From: Zerene cesonia
Lineage: Eukaryota; Arthropoda; Insecta; Lepidoptera; Pieridae
DNA length: 64,000 nucleotides
Assembly (NCBI RefSeq): GCF_012273895.1
Contig: NC_052110.1
Span: 930,001 to 994,000 of the forward strand
Direction of reading: 5' to 3'
Part shown: positions 46,301-60,139 of the stretch, in pieces
Numbering within the stretch: the first letter of the stretch is position 1
Layout: the number at the start of each line of letters is the position of its first letter
Made by a program: the position numbers and the translations under genes
Notes under the pieces: generated by a model
What the model was told of the DNA's origin: nothing
Database searches by the model: none
Seen by the model: the letters and a program-made list of their open reading frames with translations, nothing else

Positions 46301-46502
46301 AGACCTAAGTTGATGAACATTTTATGTAGACGGCATCGTAAAAGCTATAAAATTATTTTTGTCAGTTTTATTGACATAAAGTGTTTTAAAATATATTTCT
46401 GCAACATAAAATACTATAAAAAAATATACTTCTAATTTACCTAACAATTATGTAAAAAAGTCAAAAGTACAGTAAAACGTCATTAAAGTTTGTATGTATA
46501 TT

Positions 46503-46660
46503 ATTACTAGCTGTTTGCCCAGGTTTCACCCGTGGTACATATATAGCCTATGTCACTCAGTGTAGTAGCAGCTTTCTAATGGTGAAAGATTTTTTGAAAT
46601 CGGTCCAGCCGTTGGCGTGATCAAGGGAAATAGGGATTCTTTTATATATAATCGATTACT
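46503..46660 (+). repeat. CTTCGCCCG-type dispersed repeat
   Basis: TACTAGCTGTTTGCCCAGGT, ggtacatatatagcctatgt, gctttctaatggtgaaagat and gaaatcggtccagccgttgg. Same family as 56,917. Confidence 0.65.
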
Positions 46661-46897
46661 TATGATAAATGATAATATTCCATTGCAATATATACATATT
46701 TTTTTGGATAATGATTTTGCGTAATGACATTATCCCTCGAAATCCGTTTATTAAAAGTTTGAAGTAAAAAGGACAAGTGTGGGTCGGCTAATTAGTGTCA
46801 CGTTTAACCGTCCTAATCCTTTATTATTACACGTTATGCTTTTAAATATAAATGTTATTTGTTTTTTATTTAAACCTAAATATTATTTTATAATATA

Positions 46898-47090
46898 TTA
46901 GCTACACGCGCCCCGCGGTTTCACCCGCGTAAGTCCGTATCCCGTAGCAATATCGGGATAAAAAGTTGCCTGTATGTTATTCCAGTTGTCCAGCTATCTG
47001 CTTATCAAATTTCAATTCAATGGGTTCAGTAGTTTTTGCGTGAAAGAGCAACAAACACACACACATCCTTACAAAGGATAATATACCTGT
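46898..47090 (+). repeat. Dispersed repeat with (AC)n
   Basis: TTAGCTACACGCGCCCCGCG, gtaagtccgtatcccgtagc, gggttcagtagtttttgcgt, then (ac)n and ACATCCTTACAAAGGATAAT. Reverse counterpart at 34,098. Confidence 0.65.
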
Positions 47091-47104
47091 GTACCTGTGT
47101 ACAA

Positions 47105-47195
47105 AGTACGGTTTATAAGTGGGTTATAAGTTGTAAGTCCGCCTTCTGTGCTGTGATTGTTGGTATACGTTTTAGTTTATTGTATTGTATATTAC
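47105..47195 (+). repeat. Family G 3'-tail fragment, partial
   Basis: Has gtaagtccgccttctgtgct, then tagtttattgtattgtat, like the tail of the 54,240 copy. The core is missing. Confidence 0.3.
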
Positions 47196-50100
47196 ATATG
47201 TTTGCAAGAAAGTCATTATCATCATATTTGAGCCCACTGCAAGAAAAGAGTCCTCCTATTTGTTGTTGAGATGTTTTCCTTCAATGTTTCGAGCAGTGAT
47301 AGACCAGGTCTTAACCACCGATATTCAAAGTAAAGTTAAAAAAAAGTGTTACAATGTTGGTCAAATATTATCATTCCATCGGCTTTTTAAAACGATTTCT
47401 AGTTACCTTTCCATTGCGCTTTTACAATATTTTATTAGAATACATTTACTATAAATAGATTGACGGATTGACTCATTGAACCTTTTAAACCTTTCTTTAA
47501 TCCTATCACTAACAATTTGAACTCGATAGACACTCATTTTATTTAAACCACCAGTTTCACTCCTCTGATCTATCTCAGTAGTAGTGTATACTAAAAATAG
47601 CCTAGGTTCAACTACATTTCTTCCATTTATCAACATTGTAGATCATTAAGAATAAAAATTTTCATATTTACAAAAGTTAACAAGGATAAGATGTTTAGAA
47701 TTGTTGGTATGAATCGACCATCGCTGCGGGGAGTCCTTATAGGATATTTTAATGCGGGTTTTGACATGACGGAGGTTTCGTATTCATATACGACAATATA
47801 CATATACATAATGAATTTGTATAGCTGACATATATATACGTTTTAGTGTACATTATTTTATGTACTATGAGATTACATGAGGATATAATTTTGAATATGT
47901 TCTTATGGAAAAGCTATTATAATATAACAATGCCTTAAATGACTATGGTTAGTTCTATATGTACTTTATTCTTTTATCATTACCGGTGTATTAAGTAGTA
48001 CTTATAGTGTATTGGACTAAAATATTTCGAGAATTAATTGAAGTAATTAGCTATTCAGTCCGTTAGAACGTTTTTAGAACGACTATAAAACAAACATACA
48101 AACAGTTACTCGCACTTATGTATTAATCTCGTAAGCTTTTTACATAAGTGAAAATTATTTGAAATCACGTCCACAATAATTTCTGCTAAATTACGCATTC
48201 ACCCCGTGTTAATCTAATAAAAATAATTTTGAGTCGACTAAATATTTTAATAAACTCTCGGCCGGAGCAATCTGAAGCAAAACGAAGTTAGACTTCCAGA
48301 CCGACAAACGTTCGGATACTCTTGCTATTTCAACGTTGGATTTGTTTAATTTGTAATATACACGTCAAAATGTCTTATGCACACTTTGTTATATGCAATT
48401 TGGGTATTGGAAGATCATGAAGTTGTTGAACTAACTGAAAATAGGGAATTGTCTGTGTAAAGAGATAGTCTTGGGAGTAAATTGGGAGCAGATTATCAAA
48501 TAACGTTAGTATTGAAAGGATCTAATACGAGATCACATTGATATTTGCATGCGAATGAAATATATTTCATCTCCAACTATGTAGGAAGAATATTATATGT
48601 TTATTGAAAAATTAACTTGGAAAATAAAGAAATGTGTAGTAACTTTTGCTTCGAAATAAAAATAAACACTAATATTATAAAAAATAAACTTATGTATAAT
48701 TATGTATATTTGTAACGTTTTCACATTAAAAATCACTGAACTGATGTCAGAAATTCTTTCACCGTTAGAAAGCTGCAACTTCACTGAGTGACATAGGATA
48801 TATAAACACCAGGCGAAGCCGGGGCTTTAAAAACTGATCCGCCTTTATATTGTCAGAATTAGATCGATTTTTATCGGAGCATAATATAGTAGGCACTAGC
48901 ATCACAAAGAAAAAAAATGCAGGCGTACTGATGACCTTGAAAAATAAGTAAGCAGATAACATTGTTTACACAAAATAATTCTAAAGAGAAATAATATTTT
49001 GCCACCGCCTTCCTTGCAGCTTATTCAGCACAGAAAAAGAACTATGTCCGACCTTAGGCCTCCGTTATCCGTAATCCATATACGTTATTGCAAGTTACTG
49101 AATTTCTTAAAAAAACTAGCATTATTTTCATGTTAATTTAAACTTACTAGCTCCTATATAAGGAACGAATCAGTTGATATGCAAAATAAAAATGATGAGT
49201 AAAGTTCATATGCGTCTAAATTTATTCTTTGTACAGAAAATAAGAAAATTGTTAAGCAAAGAACAAAAGTTTGTATTAAATGCAAACACCAATAGAAAAC
49301 TTAGCGCATTATGATCTTCTTTGAAGACTCATAAGAATTTTTGACAAGTTGTCTCGTAAGCAGCAGTAGTTTAGATCGCGACGTTGTTTGCTATGAACCT
49401 TCACATTTTCTCGATCGTATTCCTTCGTAGAATTTTTCATGCGATATAGCTGTTTCAGTTAGGACACATGCTTGTAAGAACATTATGGACAAAGAAAAAT
49501 ATATTACGAAGACTTCTTCACTTCACTTCGTAATATTGTCATCACGGTGATGAAATTATTTATCAGCATTGATGATAATTGACACAGGCCTATGAGGATT
49601 GGCGTACTTAACAAATTTATGAGCTTCATTAAAATTTTATTAATTTATAAGTTATTAATTTAAACAAATTATGTGTCACGTTGTTCCAGAATTGACGGAC
49701 TTTAATCAAATTTGCACAAAATATGCAGTTTGATGCAATTGGATAGTTATATTATTGGATAGTTTATATTATATCAATAACGATAAATAATAACCTTGGC
49801 GGAGCCGGAGCACGCAGCTAGTATATAATAAAAGTTAATAAACATTAATTCGGAATCTACATTTTAATTGTCTTTTAAATATCTGAATATCATTCTACAA
49901 TATTTTATAAGATTCAGAAGCAATGGCATATTTGATTTAATATGCATTATGGAAGCTTAATGGTTTTTCTTCCTTTGATGAAAAATTCCTTATTATCTTG
50001 TGATAATATAATTTCAAATCCAAATTTTTTAATTCCTCTTTACGTATATATATTTTGGTTCCTAACAGTTCATACTGTCTGGTTAATATTTATTTATAAA

Positions 50101-53100
50101 CGGAATTATGGCAATGTATTTAAATTTCATGATCTTTATTTTTCTTTTATACAATCTATTTATGTTGCCATAAGATTGTAAAATACGTCTACCCGGGTGG
50201 AGTGCTAGTGAGCAAGTGGCTAGTACATAGTAAAACAATATTAATTCTACACAGTTATTTAACTACTTCAAACAATATTGAGCAAACATTTAGTAGCAGT
50301 AGTTTAAGGTTAGTTTATGGAAAAAAGTTCACTTCTAAGACGATGGTAATTTTAATTTGAAGTTTGAGGAGATTCAAAGGTAAGCACGAGAAAAATAAAT
50401 TAGTAAAAGTATCGTATGAGTTAATAACAGGGTAAACGTAAGAAATTGAGTTGTTGCCAGCTTTGAAGAGCAAAGTTTGTGAGCGGAGATTTGAGACAAT
50501 TCCAAACTTCAGTTTACCTGCGTTGTAAGCGTAACGTTATTTTAGGGAAATATTTAAATTTTATAGAGGTGAGGAAATTTCGGTAAATTGACAACATTTT
50601 AATATTAAAGCTACTGCTTTTTTATAATCAACACATCTATATTTTTTGCAAATTCAGGATTTTCAGGTTTTAATTCCTATTTTTGAGTTTAAAAATAATC
50701 TTATTATTATTATTAATAGCGTCATTCATACGAAGGAATTGGAATCGAATTAAAGGTTTCGGCATTACTGTTTATATCAATTTAAAACCGGTCCAGACGT
50801 TCGTAGTAAACAGAAAATAACGACGTATGCCAATTGTAGGTTAATGGATGTTATACACATTTCTTGGTCAGCTCTCATTGCATACACTTGTACATGTTCG
50901 TAGTTTTATAGCAATTAACGATAATGGAATATTTTAATTCAAATGCGAGAATCTTGCAGATATACGAGTTGAATCTCTCATATTTATCATTTATAAGAAA
51001 CACGTGTAAATGCGACGCAGTGCACTCATAGTAATTAAAACGAATCTTACTAAAATCTTCATCGAATGTACAGATTCCATCCATCATTACAAACACGTCA
51101 ATGAATCGCAGTTTCGCACCATACAAATCGTATAGAATGCATTCAATTCGTATATTTCCAACGTTGATTTCAATAAAAGGTTTTCGTCTTTACCCATTCA
51201 ACCGGAAAGATTAGAATATTCATTAATATCGCTTTCTGACGTTCGCTATTTTTAGCTTAACATTTATAAGGTCGTGCATGATTGATCATTGAGGCCTTTA
51301 ATATTATTTGTAAAAAGCACACTGGTCCGCCAGTTTATATTTTAATAAAAAAACATTTATCTGATCTTGATTTTTTTTTTTTGAAATATTGTAACACCTA
51401 TATAAGAAAAAAAAAAACAATGTATTCAAACTCGTCTTCCCTTTGCAGCTTTGAAGCGATTTTAGCGATCTTTAATTATATGTTACACTAAATCTACACT
51501 ATATTACTATAAAATATATTCAGAAAAATTCTAACTGGCTAAAGTTAGAAACGAGTTCTGAAGATCAATCTTTGAACTTTCTAGTTAAACCAGCGCCTTA
51601 GTTCCAAATGATTGAACAATTCTAGTAACTGTATCTGACAAGAGTCGATTCTTCATTATTACTTTTTCCTGTAATATTGAAAATAAATACATGGGCAAAA
51701 TGGAAAAAATGGAATAAACGAAAAAAATTAAATATCACATGATAGGGAAAACTGTGATATATTGATGGTTCTCATTGCGCGTTTATTGTCGTTGGAAATA
51801 TATAAACAATAAGAATGAGACGAGGAAGATGGAGTTATATTGTATACATTAAGTATAAGAAATTTCGCTATAAATAATTCCGAATTTGAAACGTGTAGTA
51901 CCTATATTATCTATTTATAAAAATCTGTGTGTATTTACTTTGTCTTACGTAATTACCAATTTTCAACCAAAAAGGTAAGATATAATTCTTGTAATACGAT
52001 TCAATACTAATTAATGTAATTGTTTTATGTTCGCAAGCTTACATGATTTTCGTGCAGCATGCTGAAGTATCACGTAATATAACCTTTGAATGTTCTGTTT
52101 CCTTAACTTTACTATAATTCACCGATTAAGCTGGAAAAATAGTTATATGTTTATAATTATTTGTTTACTTCTTGGTCACACTGGGAAGCAGATTTGACAT
52201 GAAAATAAATGTAACATTTAATTTTTTTTCCTACACTTAGTCTATAAGTCGCATAGTCTATGTGTTAATTATCAGTTTAGTTATAATTCTAGTTATTTCT
52301 TTATTTCAATACAAAACAGGAGACCCAGTTGACCAACGGGTCTGTGGAACTGTTCAATTCTTAATTGCTGTGTATCACGCTGCTTCCTTTATGTCCCAAT
52401 GTCATCTGTTTTACTGTCAGTTTAACTATCTTATACTGTTTTTATCATGGTAGTATTTTGCTGAATAAGCTGTATGTGGGGCGTTTAGTTTATAGAGATC
52501 GTTTCGTTTTAAAATAGAAGAGGTTCACGATTCGATTGTATTTTTTTTTTGTTAATTATTTGATAAAACGATTGATTTTCAACCACTCGACGTGATTATT
52601 TTTGTGTTCGATTGGACAACGATTTCCTATTGGTCGATATTCCATTTGGTCCGAGTTAAAAATTTTAAGTGGTACCACACCGCAGATACGTCATAATTTT
52701 TTGGAAATTATTATTCACTATGCCTTGTAATTTGAGAGAAAAAGATTATTTGCCAGTTAAAATTCTAAAAAAAAAAACATCAACAGTTCAGCATTAAAAA
52801 GGTTATAATCCATTTCTACGAATGTCCCTGTGCTACGAAGTGCTACGGCGCTACGCTGCTACAGATGACGCCTACATCGAGTGGGTGTTCTCAAGAACTA
52901 ATCTATCTCATTTCCTTCAATCTTTTCCAAATCATTTGAGCTATCCTAATAAATTTGTATCACAACTTAATACCGTCGGTTCTGTTGTCGTGTTTTATTA
53001 CATTGTAAAGGCTTTCGATCTTTCGAAAGTGATGGTGATAATATTTATAATCAGACTAAAATAAAAATGCTTCATTTTTCTGTGTCATTGGAGCCAAATT

Positions 53101-53467
53101 ATATTAAAATATGTTAGTTATTACTGATCATAATCCGCACTAAGATTTTATCATTGTGTCGTGATATGTAACTAAATAATGATAATAATTATCACACCGA
53201 AAATATTTAATGGCGCAAATCATCAATATATGACGTGATGATGAAAAAATAAAATGTAAAAATTTCTTAAAAACAGAAAAGCTCTCAAAAATACCTTCAT
53301 AAAACATTATCCTCCTTCAAGCACAGTCGGATATAAAGTCTCACTCATCTAGAATTCTATATCCGAACAACACTGCAGTTTTCAAGTTTAGTGCTCATAA
53401 ACACTTAGTCTTATATTAAACTACATCGAATGAGATTTTATTAACTTAATAGCTATTTATGGCTGAC

Positions 53468-53496
53468 TTTTATGACCTTTTCTGCAGGTAAGTGAA
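53468..53496 (+). promoter_or_regulatory. Candidate recursive splice site (zero-length exon)
   Basis: A pyrimidine-rich stretch (gacttttatgaccttttctg) leads to CAG|GTAAGTG with the junction between 53,487 and 53,488: an acceptor fused to a consensus donor. This is the motif of intron ratchet points described in Drosophila long introns. It is on the same strand as the 30.3-kb promoter and its donor. Confidence 0.4.
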
Positions 53497-54239
53497 TCGC
53501 TTTTTTCTCGACTTCCACGGCAAATTACAATTACCATGTCTTTTGACAATTACTTGTGACAATTCCACAATATGTGAGTTAAGCATCCTCAACTACGGTC
53601 GATTTGTTGATGGGTGATCAGGCGACAAACATCTGTTCGCCGTACATGCCTTCCGTCTTAATTATGAAAGCAAAGCTCTTTCAATAAATTATATAAAATC
53701 ATAACTTTATGTTTAGAAAGAAAGAAAGAAAACCCTTTCAATCACAAATACAACATTACAAACACATTTACTTAAACCTAACACAATAATAAAAAAGTCA
53801 TAAATAATAAAAGTTAATAATAAACATTCTCTATTCTTTAAGAAACAAAAAAAAACATTTATAAAGCACTTGAATGATATAAAACTAAAAGTAAAAAATC
53901 TAGTAAAAAGTATTTCAAAAAGTGGCGAGTGATTAAATGAACTACTATATAAGGCATCCAAACCCTGTTTACTACAGACAATTAAAAGATAATTTGATGA
54001 CAACATTCACGCAAACTCACGTTACCTACTAATTATTGCTTAGGCCTATCATCACTATTAACATTTGGCTTCTAATTCAAAGTCAATTGTGTATTAATAA
54101 GAGAGTACATGTTACGAGAATAAATATTTCTGTAGATTCATATATATGTATGCAGAAATAGCAAATATATAAATCTATAATTCACTAATCGATACTATTT
54201 AATTTCATATAATACATAATCTCCCCCTTCGCAGCTTTC

Positions 54240-54360
54240 CTCTGCTTTGCGGTTGCCTGGAAGAGATCGCTTGCAAGCGATAAGACCGCCTTCTGTACTT
54301 ATTTTTTCATATTATGTCCATTGTATTGTTCTTTCTTTGTGTACAATAAAGACTTTTTTA
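54240..54360 (+). repeat. Family G 3' tail, best copy
   Basis: GGTTGCCTGGAAGAGATCGC, AAGCGATAAGACCGCCTTCT, then ATTGTATTGTTCTTTCTTTG and TACAATAAAGACTTTTTTATT. The end with AATAAAG and an A/T tail is what a retrotransposon 3' UTR would look like. Confidence 0.6.
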
Positions 54361-55800
54361 TTATTATTTATTTTATAATCTAACTACAAAGCGACAGTGT
54401 GATCCATATGGAATTGACGCCTATATCTTGTAAATCATGTACCATGAAGCTAGTATAAAAATGACCATCTATCAGTTAAAAAGTTCGATGGGCCACTGGT
54501 CTTTGACATATATAAACTTTACAGTGCGTCAAATACTAAAACTAAACGAAGAAAAGCTATTCCATTAAAGGAACTGTACTCATGTCCTCTGTATGATGTT
54601 ATGAGCAGTTTCATAAACTTGAGTGCGGCAAGGATACCTTCTACACGTATAAAAGTATTCCCTTTCAAAGGTAATGTATATAGATACAGCGAAAATGCTT
54701 ACTCTCCATTCATTTTTCAGTATTAAATTACTTCGTGGTCACAATTATTAAGAAAATATTTAATTTCTGTTTCTTTAATTACTTAATTGCTAAAAAAATC
54801 TAATTCTAATTCTTGCTGGTGAGTTGACTTTTAGACAAGATGAGAAAACAAAATGAAAACGGTCGGCCATTTATTAATGATGATGATTAAGATGTACATT
54901 AAATCATTCAACCTAAGAAGATAAAAAGATATTCAATGTTTTCAACATGGGCTATCCGGTACAAGCGGTTATTACGAGGGTACATCGTGACATTGGAAGT
55001 TATCTATCGCACAATGGTCCATAAATCCCATTAAGATAGTGTATCTGATAATATGTCCATTAATGGGATCATCACACGGTTCCAATTGAGTATTCGCTTG
55101 TAAAGGACTAATGTATGGGTGTTTTTTATGACGTGTCATGTACAGTCAGATAAAGAAATGATTAGCGTAAATATTATGTGATTTAATATACGACATTAAA
55201 AAAAACATAAAGGCTCCTTCTGTTGGCGCAAATGAAAAATTCTAACAGCACAACCTACAACTTCTTCACATTCTCGCATGTTCTTCTGGTTTCCTTACTA
55301 ACTGGTGGTGACTTGACATCTGCTTTAACCATTTCTCTACAGATATACAACCAAAATTCGAGATCTTTCGACGACAAAAAACATTTTTTTTTCTCTCAGT
55401 TTATTTTGGACTATAGTAACTCGTTTTAATACATTCTGATTTATATTATATATAATATGTTCTAACAAAAGCTCAAAAGAAATGCACTATCTAGATATTT
55501 TATATGGTAGCGGACGAGGAATCTGACAGGCTCTGACGATGCCAATTTACCCCAAATTATCTATTTCGCTGCTAAAAGAGAAACAAAGACATTGAGAACC
55601 ACGTGGAGTCTCTAAGATTTAAAGATTAAAAAAACGAATTATATACCCACTGCAATTGTACAACCATTGATATTCAATGATTGAACATTTTATATTGTAC
55701 GGTTGTATGGTTGTACGATTCTACAAATGCAATTCACACGCGCAATTGAAAATCTATATTTGGTTTACAATTTTTGTTGACGAGCGTTGTTGGCAATATT

Positions 55801-55888
55801 TATATAAGATAACGGATGAAACTGCAATCAGTTTGTATGTACATCAGTGCGCGACTGTACTTGTACTGGCGAAAACAACGGAGTGAAG
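55801..55888 (+). promoter_or_regulatory. TATA plus TCAGT initiator with short first exon
   Basis: TATATAAG at 55,801-55,808 and the arthropod initiator TCAGT at 55,828-55,832 (A at 55,830) are spaced 29 bases apart, as in a standard core promoter. A 59-nt exon would then end GAAG|GTAAAG (donor at 55,889). An ATG at 55,837 is open up to the donor (MYISARLYLYWRKQRSE...). The downstream exon is not identified. Confidence 0.4.
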
Positions 55889-56726
55889 GTAAAGCTTTTT
55901 GTACTACAAGTAAAGGATACATTTTTTAAGTATATGTGATTTTAATGCTTTTAAAATGCTTTTAAAATGCTTTTCTACATTGAGTGGTTTAGTAAAAAAT
56001 TTAAGGATGAAAAAATGAGGGTGACTGAGATATAAAATTTGCTTGATTTAATACCTACACTAAAATTGATTTATTTTTTAAAAATACCGTCAAAACTATG
56101 CTTAGATAATTGTTAACAATTCCAATTGTAACTGTTACGGATAGAATACCAATTAAACATTGTTTGATAATAACCTCTTAACTGTTTGAAAAATAATTAT
56201 AATATCAATTAAACTTCAGGATTACTCCCACCGTATTTAAAGCTTTTGTTTGAAGTAAATATTGAAATATTAAATGAGAATTGATAAAGTTTGATGATAT
56301 TGTTGAGAGTGGTGTCGGCGGAAAAGATCTGTTGGCGCTTGTTTTTATCTTTTGTTTTATATAAATGTACTTCCTTACAAAAAATTTTGGTAACTACCGT
56401 CGATATGTTTTCGTAAATAATTTCCTGAAAAAGAAAATTTTAGTGAAGATCCTATTTCATCCAGGTTATTTATGTATGATGACTGATGATCCCTAACGAG
56501 ACATACGATCGAACCCGCGAGCAATGGCTAGTACAATTACATCCAGATCCTATGACGCTAGTGATAATAACTCTTCAGTAAGTGTGTTCGACCTTGCTAT
56601 GAGCACTTACTTACGTGCCCAAGCTCTCTTCGCGTAAATCATTGGAGTCATTAAAAGCACACACATTGGGATCGTAGAATTTACAACCGCGCGGAGGGTA
56701 CATAAATCTATGTTCTTATTATCTAC

Positions 56727-56840
56727 TAGCTTTACGCCCGCGGCGTCGCCCGCGTTTTGAAAAGAAATTCCCTTGAGAATGAGACTAGAATGTCTAAAGG
56801 TGGCCTATTCTAATTATCTCTAGAAAAAAAATATGTTATT
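56727..56840 (+). repeat. CTTCGCCCG-type dispersed repeat fragment
   Basis: TACTAGCTTTACGCCCGCGG, cgtcgcccgcgttttgaaaa, then attcccttgagaatgagact. Only the head is kept. Confidence 0.55.
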
Positions 56841-56916
56841 AAAATTTCTTCGGTGACACGTGAGAATGACAAACAAATTAATAAACAAACATACTATCGC
56901 ATATATAATATTAATG

Positions 56917-57056
56917 GCGGTTCCCCCCGGCTTCGCCCGTGGTATGTAGTCATTGGCGTCAATTAGTGAAGTGGCAGCTTCCTAATGGTGAAAGTAATTT
57001 CGAAATCGGTCCAGTAGTCTTGTCTGAAACCATTACAAACAACAACAACAACACTA
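56917..57056 (+). repeat. CTTCGCCCG-type dispersed repeat
   Basis: CCCCGGCTTCGCCCGTGGTA, gcagcttcctaatggtgaaa, tttcgaaatcggtccagtag and a terminal (AAC)n. Confidence 0.65.
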
Positions 57057-58128
57057 ATATTTTCTGTTTGTAAGTGTGCAAATACAACGCAATTAAAAAA
57101 AAGTGATAAGAAAACATTAAAATCGCCGTAAAAACATATAAAATAAATTTAAAAGTAATAATACTTAAGGCATAACATCAATGATTAAAGTAAACTGCAA
57201 TATGTCTCAAGGGAACCCCTCAACGCTGCATATTAGATGCGTTTACCTGATATAAAGTAGGTATTGTGTTTAGAAACTTAGGTACGCATTTAACAGATAA
57301 TGAGATATTGTTTTCTCTAGACCACAAACATCTGACCCACCCGCTTCAAAGTATGACCAGAATATGTTATTGTGATTGTTTTATCAACATATTAATTCAT
57401 AAATATACTCGTATATTTCCTCCTTATCACATAAGAAATACATTTTTTAAAACATTTTAATTAATTGTAATATTTGTAGTTTAAAACGAAAGATAATACG
57501 CCTCTGAATTAATGTAGTATGTACAGGGCAATGATAAAAATGAGCGGATGCAGGCCTATATTCTTTGTTTGCTTTTAATTTGGAATTTGTAAAATTTTTA
57601 ATTACTTCGTCTTTTATATAAATATAGCAATGAATATCAGTGAAGTTTTACGATTTATGATATATTAAAATGGAGATTGAATCAACTGTAACATTTTTAA
57701 GACGAATGTAAACTTCATTATTTGATTAATAAAGATTGGTCGCATAGAAAGTTCAATGTCATGACTTCTACCTTCCTGACTCCAGACTCCTACCCACGTA
57801 CGCGATAGCATAATATTTACTATACTTACTACCAACTATGGAGGCTTACGTACTAAGTGTGAACAAATATAGGCTGATGATAACGACAACTATTGGATTA
57901 ATCGTGTCATAGTTGTATCATACGATACGACACGATTGTATACACAATTTTCCTAAATTCTAACACTTTTTATATATGTAAACTTCTACAATTGTTTGTG
58001 AATAGTCATTTTAAAATTACCACCGACTCTGAGGAACGTTCTACTAAAGTGAAAGAAATTTAAAAAAGCTCCATAGTTTCGTGGAACTCTTTAAAATAAT
58101 CGATACATTGACTACAGTATAGTGTACT

Positions 58129-58335
58129 GGCTGTTGCCCGCCGCTTCGTCCACGTGGTTCAATATATTGTAATGGTACAAACTTTCATTCCCTATTTTTT
58201 CCCTTATCGGTAGAATTTATCAAATTCCCATCTAACTCTTCGTTCATAGTGGCTTACTATATGCCAAATTTCAGCCCGATCGATCCAGTAGTTTGGGCTG
58301 TGCGTTGATATATCAGTCAGTCACCTTTGCGTTTT
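58129..58335 (+). repeat. Dispersed non-autonomous repeat
   Basis: GTTGCCCGCCGCTTCGTCCA, tgccaaatttcagcccgatc, gatccagtagtttgggctgt and gtcagtcacctttgcgtttt. The tail is the reverse of the motifs at 7231-7445. Confidence 0.6.
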
Positions 58336-59792
58336 ACATATAAACAATTAAACATAATAAAATATAATTAATATTAATTGACTGTTTATTATAAATAACG
58401 TATGTTGATTTGTCATTTACATTCGATGCATTTTACAAGTTTCGTAACTTTCCAAAATTCTAAAATTACACACGCTTGCATTATTCTAAAATGAAAGCTC
58501 ATTAAATACAAATATCATTTCACAACAGCCTTGTTCAATGAAGAACAGCAAGCGACGACAGTCACAAATGTTATAAAAGGTAACGATTTTCCGTAGTGTC
58601 AATTAAGTTGCGATCTTGTGCCCTTTGAGAATTTTTCCTGCCTTTGTGTAGGAGTGAAGCCACGGGCGACCAATTAGACGCGATGTGAGCCAACAATGCA
58701 CGGTATGTAGTGCTAATTGTAATGCCTTCAGTTTTACGATATAGAAACGATCTCTTGTTTATAGATCTATCTATTTCAATGGTATAAATCAATGTTTATT
58801 TACCAATGTACAATTATTTCTGAATTATGCATCTATAATATCGTAACATAAAATAACAATAATCCTAGAAATGTATTTATTCCATTATTATGTATTTTTT
58901 TACTGTTATAAGTGAAGTATAGTGAAATAAGAAAAAAAATTATTCAGCCTTTAACTCGCGTGTACAGATAAAATAAATATATCTTTATTCAACTATTAAT
59001 TTGCGTAAAAAGATAAATTATAACATTTTTATAAAATTAATCTTATTATAAATTGCAGCAGGCAGCTGTTTATTCATAAATCATACAGAATAGCTTTTGA
59101 AAGTTTTTTTAATATGGATTCCATAATGAACTTGGCACACGCTTCCCAGAAATAAATACTTATGTATAGGATAATAATGCAAAAAAACAAACCTGAAAAT
59201 CCATAGTTTAATAAATGAATTTTAAATATAGAATCAAAGCATTTATTTTTTGCAATTTCTTAAAATAGGTGAAATATTGTTATCTCCCACATAAACATAT
59301 TGTATGATTCCTCAGCGAATAATAAGGGTTTGAATTGTATCCATAAACATTAATGTCCACAAGGCCAAGTACTTAAATTTCATGGCATTTTCGTCAGAGG
59401 AGCTTTTCCTCATTACCCTTTTTCACGCTGAAGATTTAGAGTTACTTTCGTTAATGTGTACTGACACGATGGTTTATTGAAAGGTTTTTATGTAAAATTT
59501 CAAAAATCTATGGTCTATCTAGAGTATAATAAAACGGAAGAGTGTTTGATTGAACATATCTCAGAAAGTGCTGGTCTAATTGGAAAAAATTGACAGTATT
59601 AATATATAGTATAGTACTACAAACTTCATGTACCACGTAGGTGAAACCGCAGGGCACAACTAGTATATCATAATATGTTATAGACATTTATGCACGAACG
59701 TCTAATACTACTACTACTATTCATAGGTAGGTAGGTGACTAGTTGTTACAATATTAGGTACCTGTGTTTTCTACTTATATATACCACATGAA

Positions 59793-60084
59793 GCAGTGGT
59801 GGCTCAGTAGCTCAACCTTGGACTTCAAAATCGATAAGTCGGGGTTCGAGACCGGGCGAGCGTGCAGGAAATAAATTGATTTTTCAATTTATCATGTATC
59901 ATGTGGATAGCATCACCACTGCTTAAAACGGTGAAGGAAAACATCGTGAGGGAACGGGCATGTCCGAAAATCAAAAAGTTCGACGACATGTGACATCTGC
60001 CAACCCGCACTTGGCCAGCGTGGTGGATTATGGCTTGAACCCTCATAGGAGACCTGTGTCCCAGCAGTGGGAACATGTATGGGC

Positions 60085-60137
<53 letters not shown>
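59793..60137 (+). repeat. Complete tRNA-derived SINE, family C, with (GAT)n tail and target-site duplication
   Basis: tRNA-like head GCAGTGGTGGCTCAGTAGCT, B box GGTTCGAGACC near 59,843, full body and a tail of about 18 GAT units from 60,085. It is flanked by a perfect 12-bp direct repeat ATACCACATGAA (59,781-59,792 and 60,138-60,149). The A-box region has lost a few bases relative to the 17.9-kb copy. Poly-His and poly-Asp open frames through the tail are not genes. Confidence 0.9.

Positions 60138-60139
<2 letters not shown>

Larger units (their letters stand above)
42266..55800. other. Long gene-poor region
   Basis: No gene recognised. Minor items besides listed repeats: an exon-like segment after a good acceptor at 44,821-44,879; CTTCGCCCG-type remnants near 48,800-48,825 and 49,798-49,830; a GCTACG-rich patch at 52,830-52,862; and a candidate recursive splice site at 53,488. 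Confidence 0.4.

Noticed and set aside
57615..57641. TATATAAATA followed by TCAGT
   Set aside because: The spacing (about 22-24 bases) is too short for a standard TATA-initiator pair, and no donor follows.
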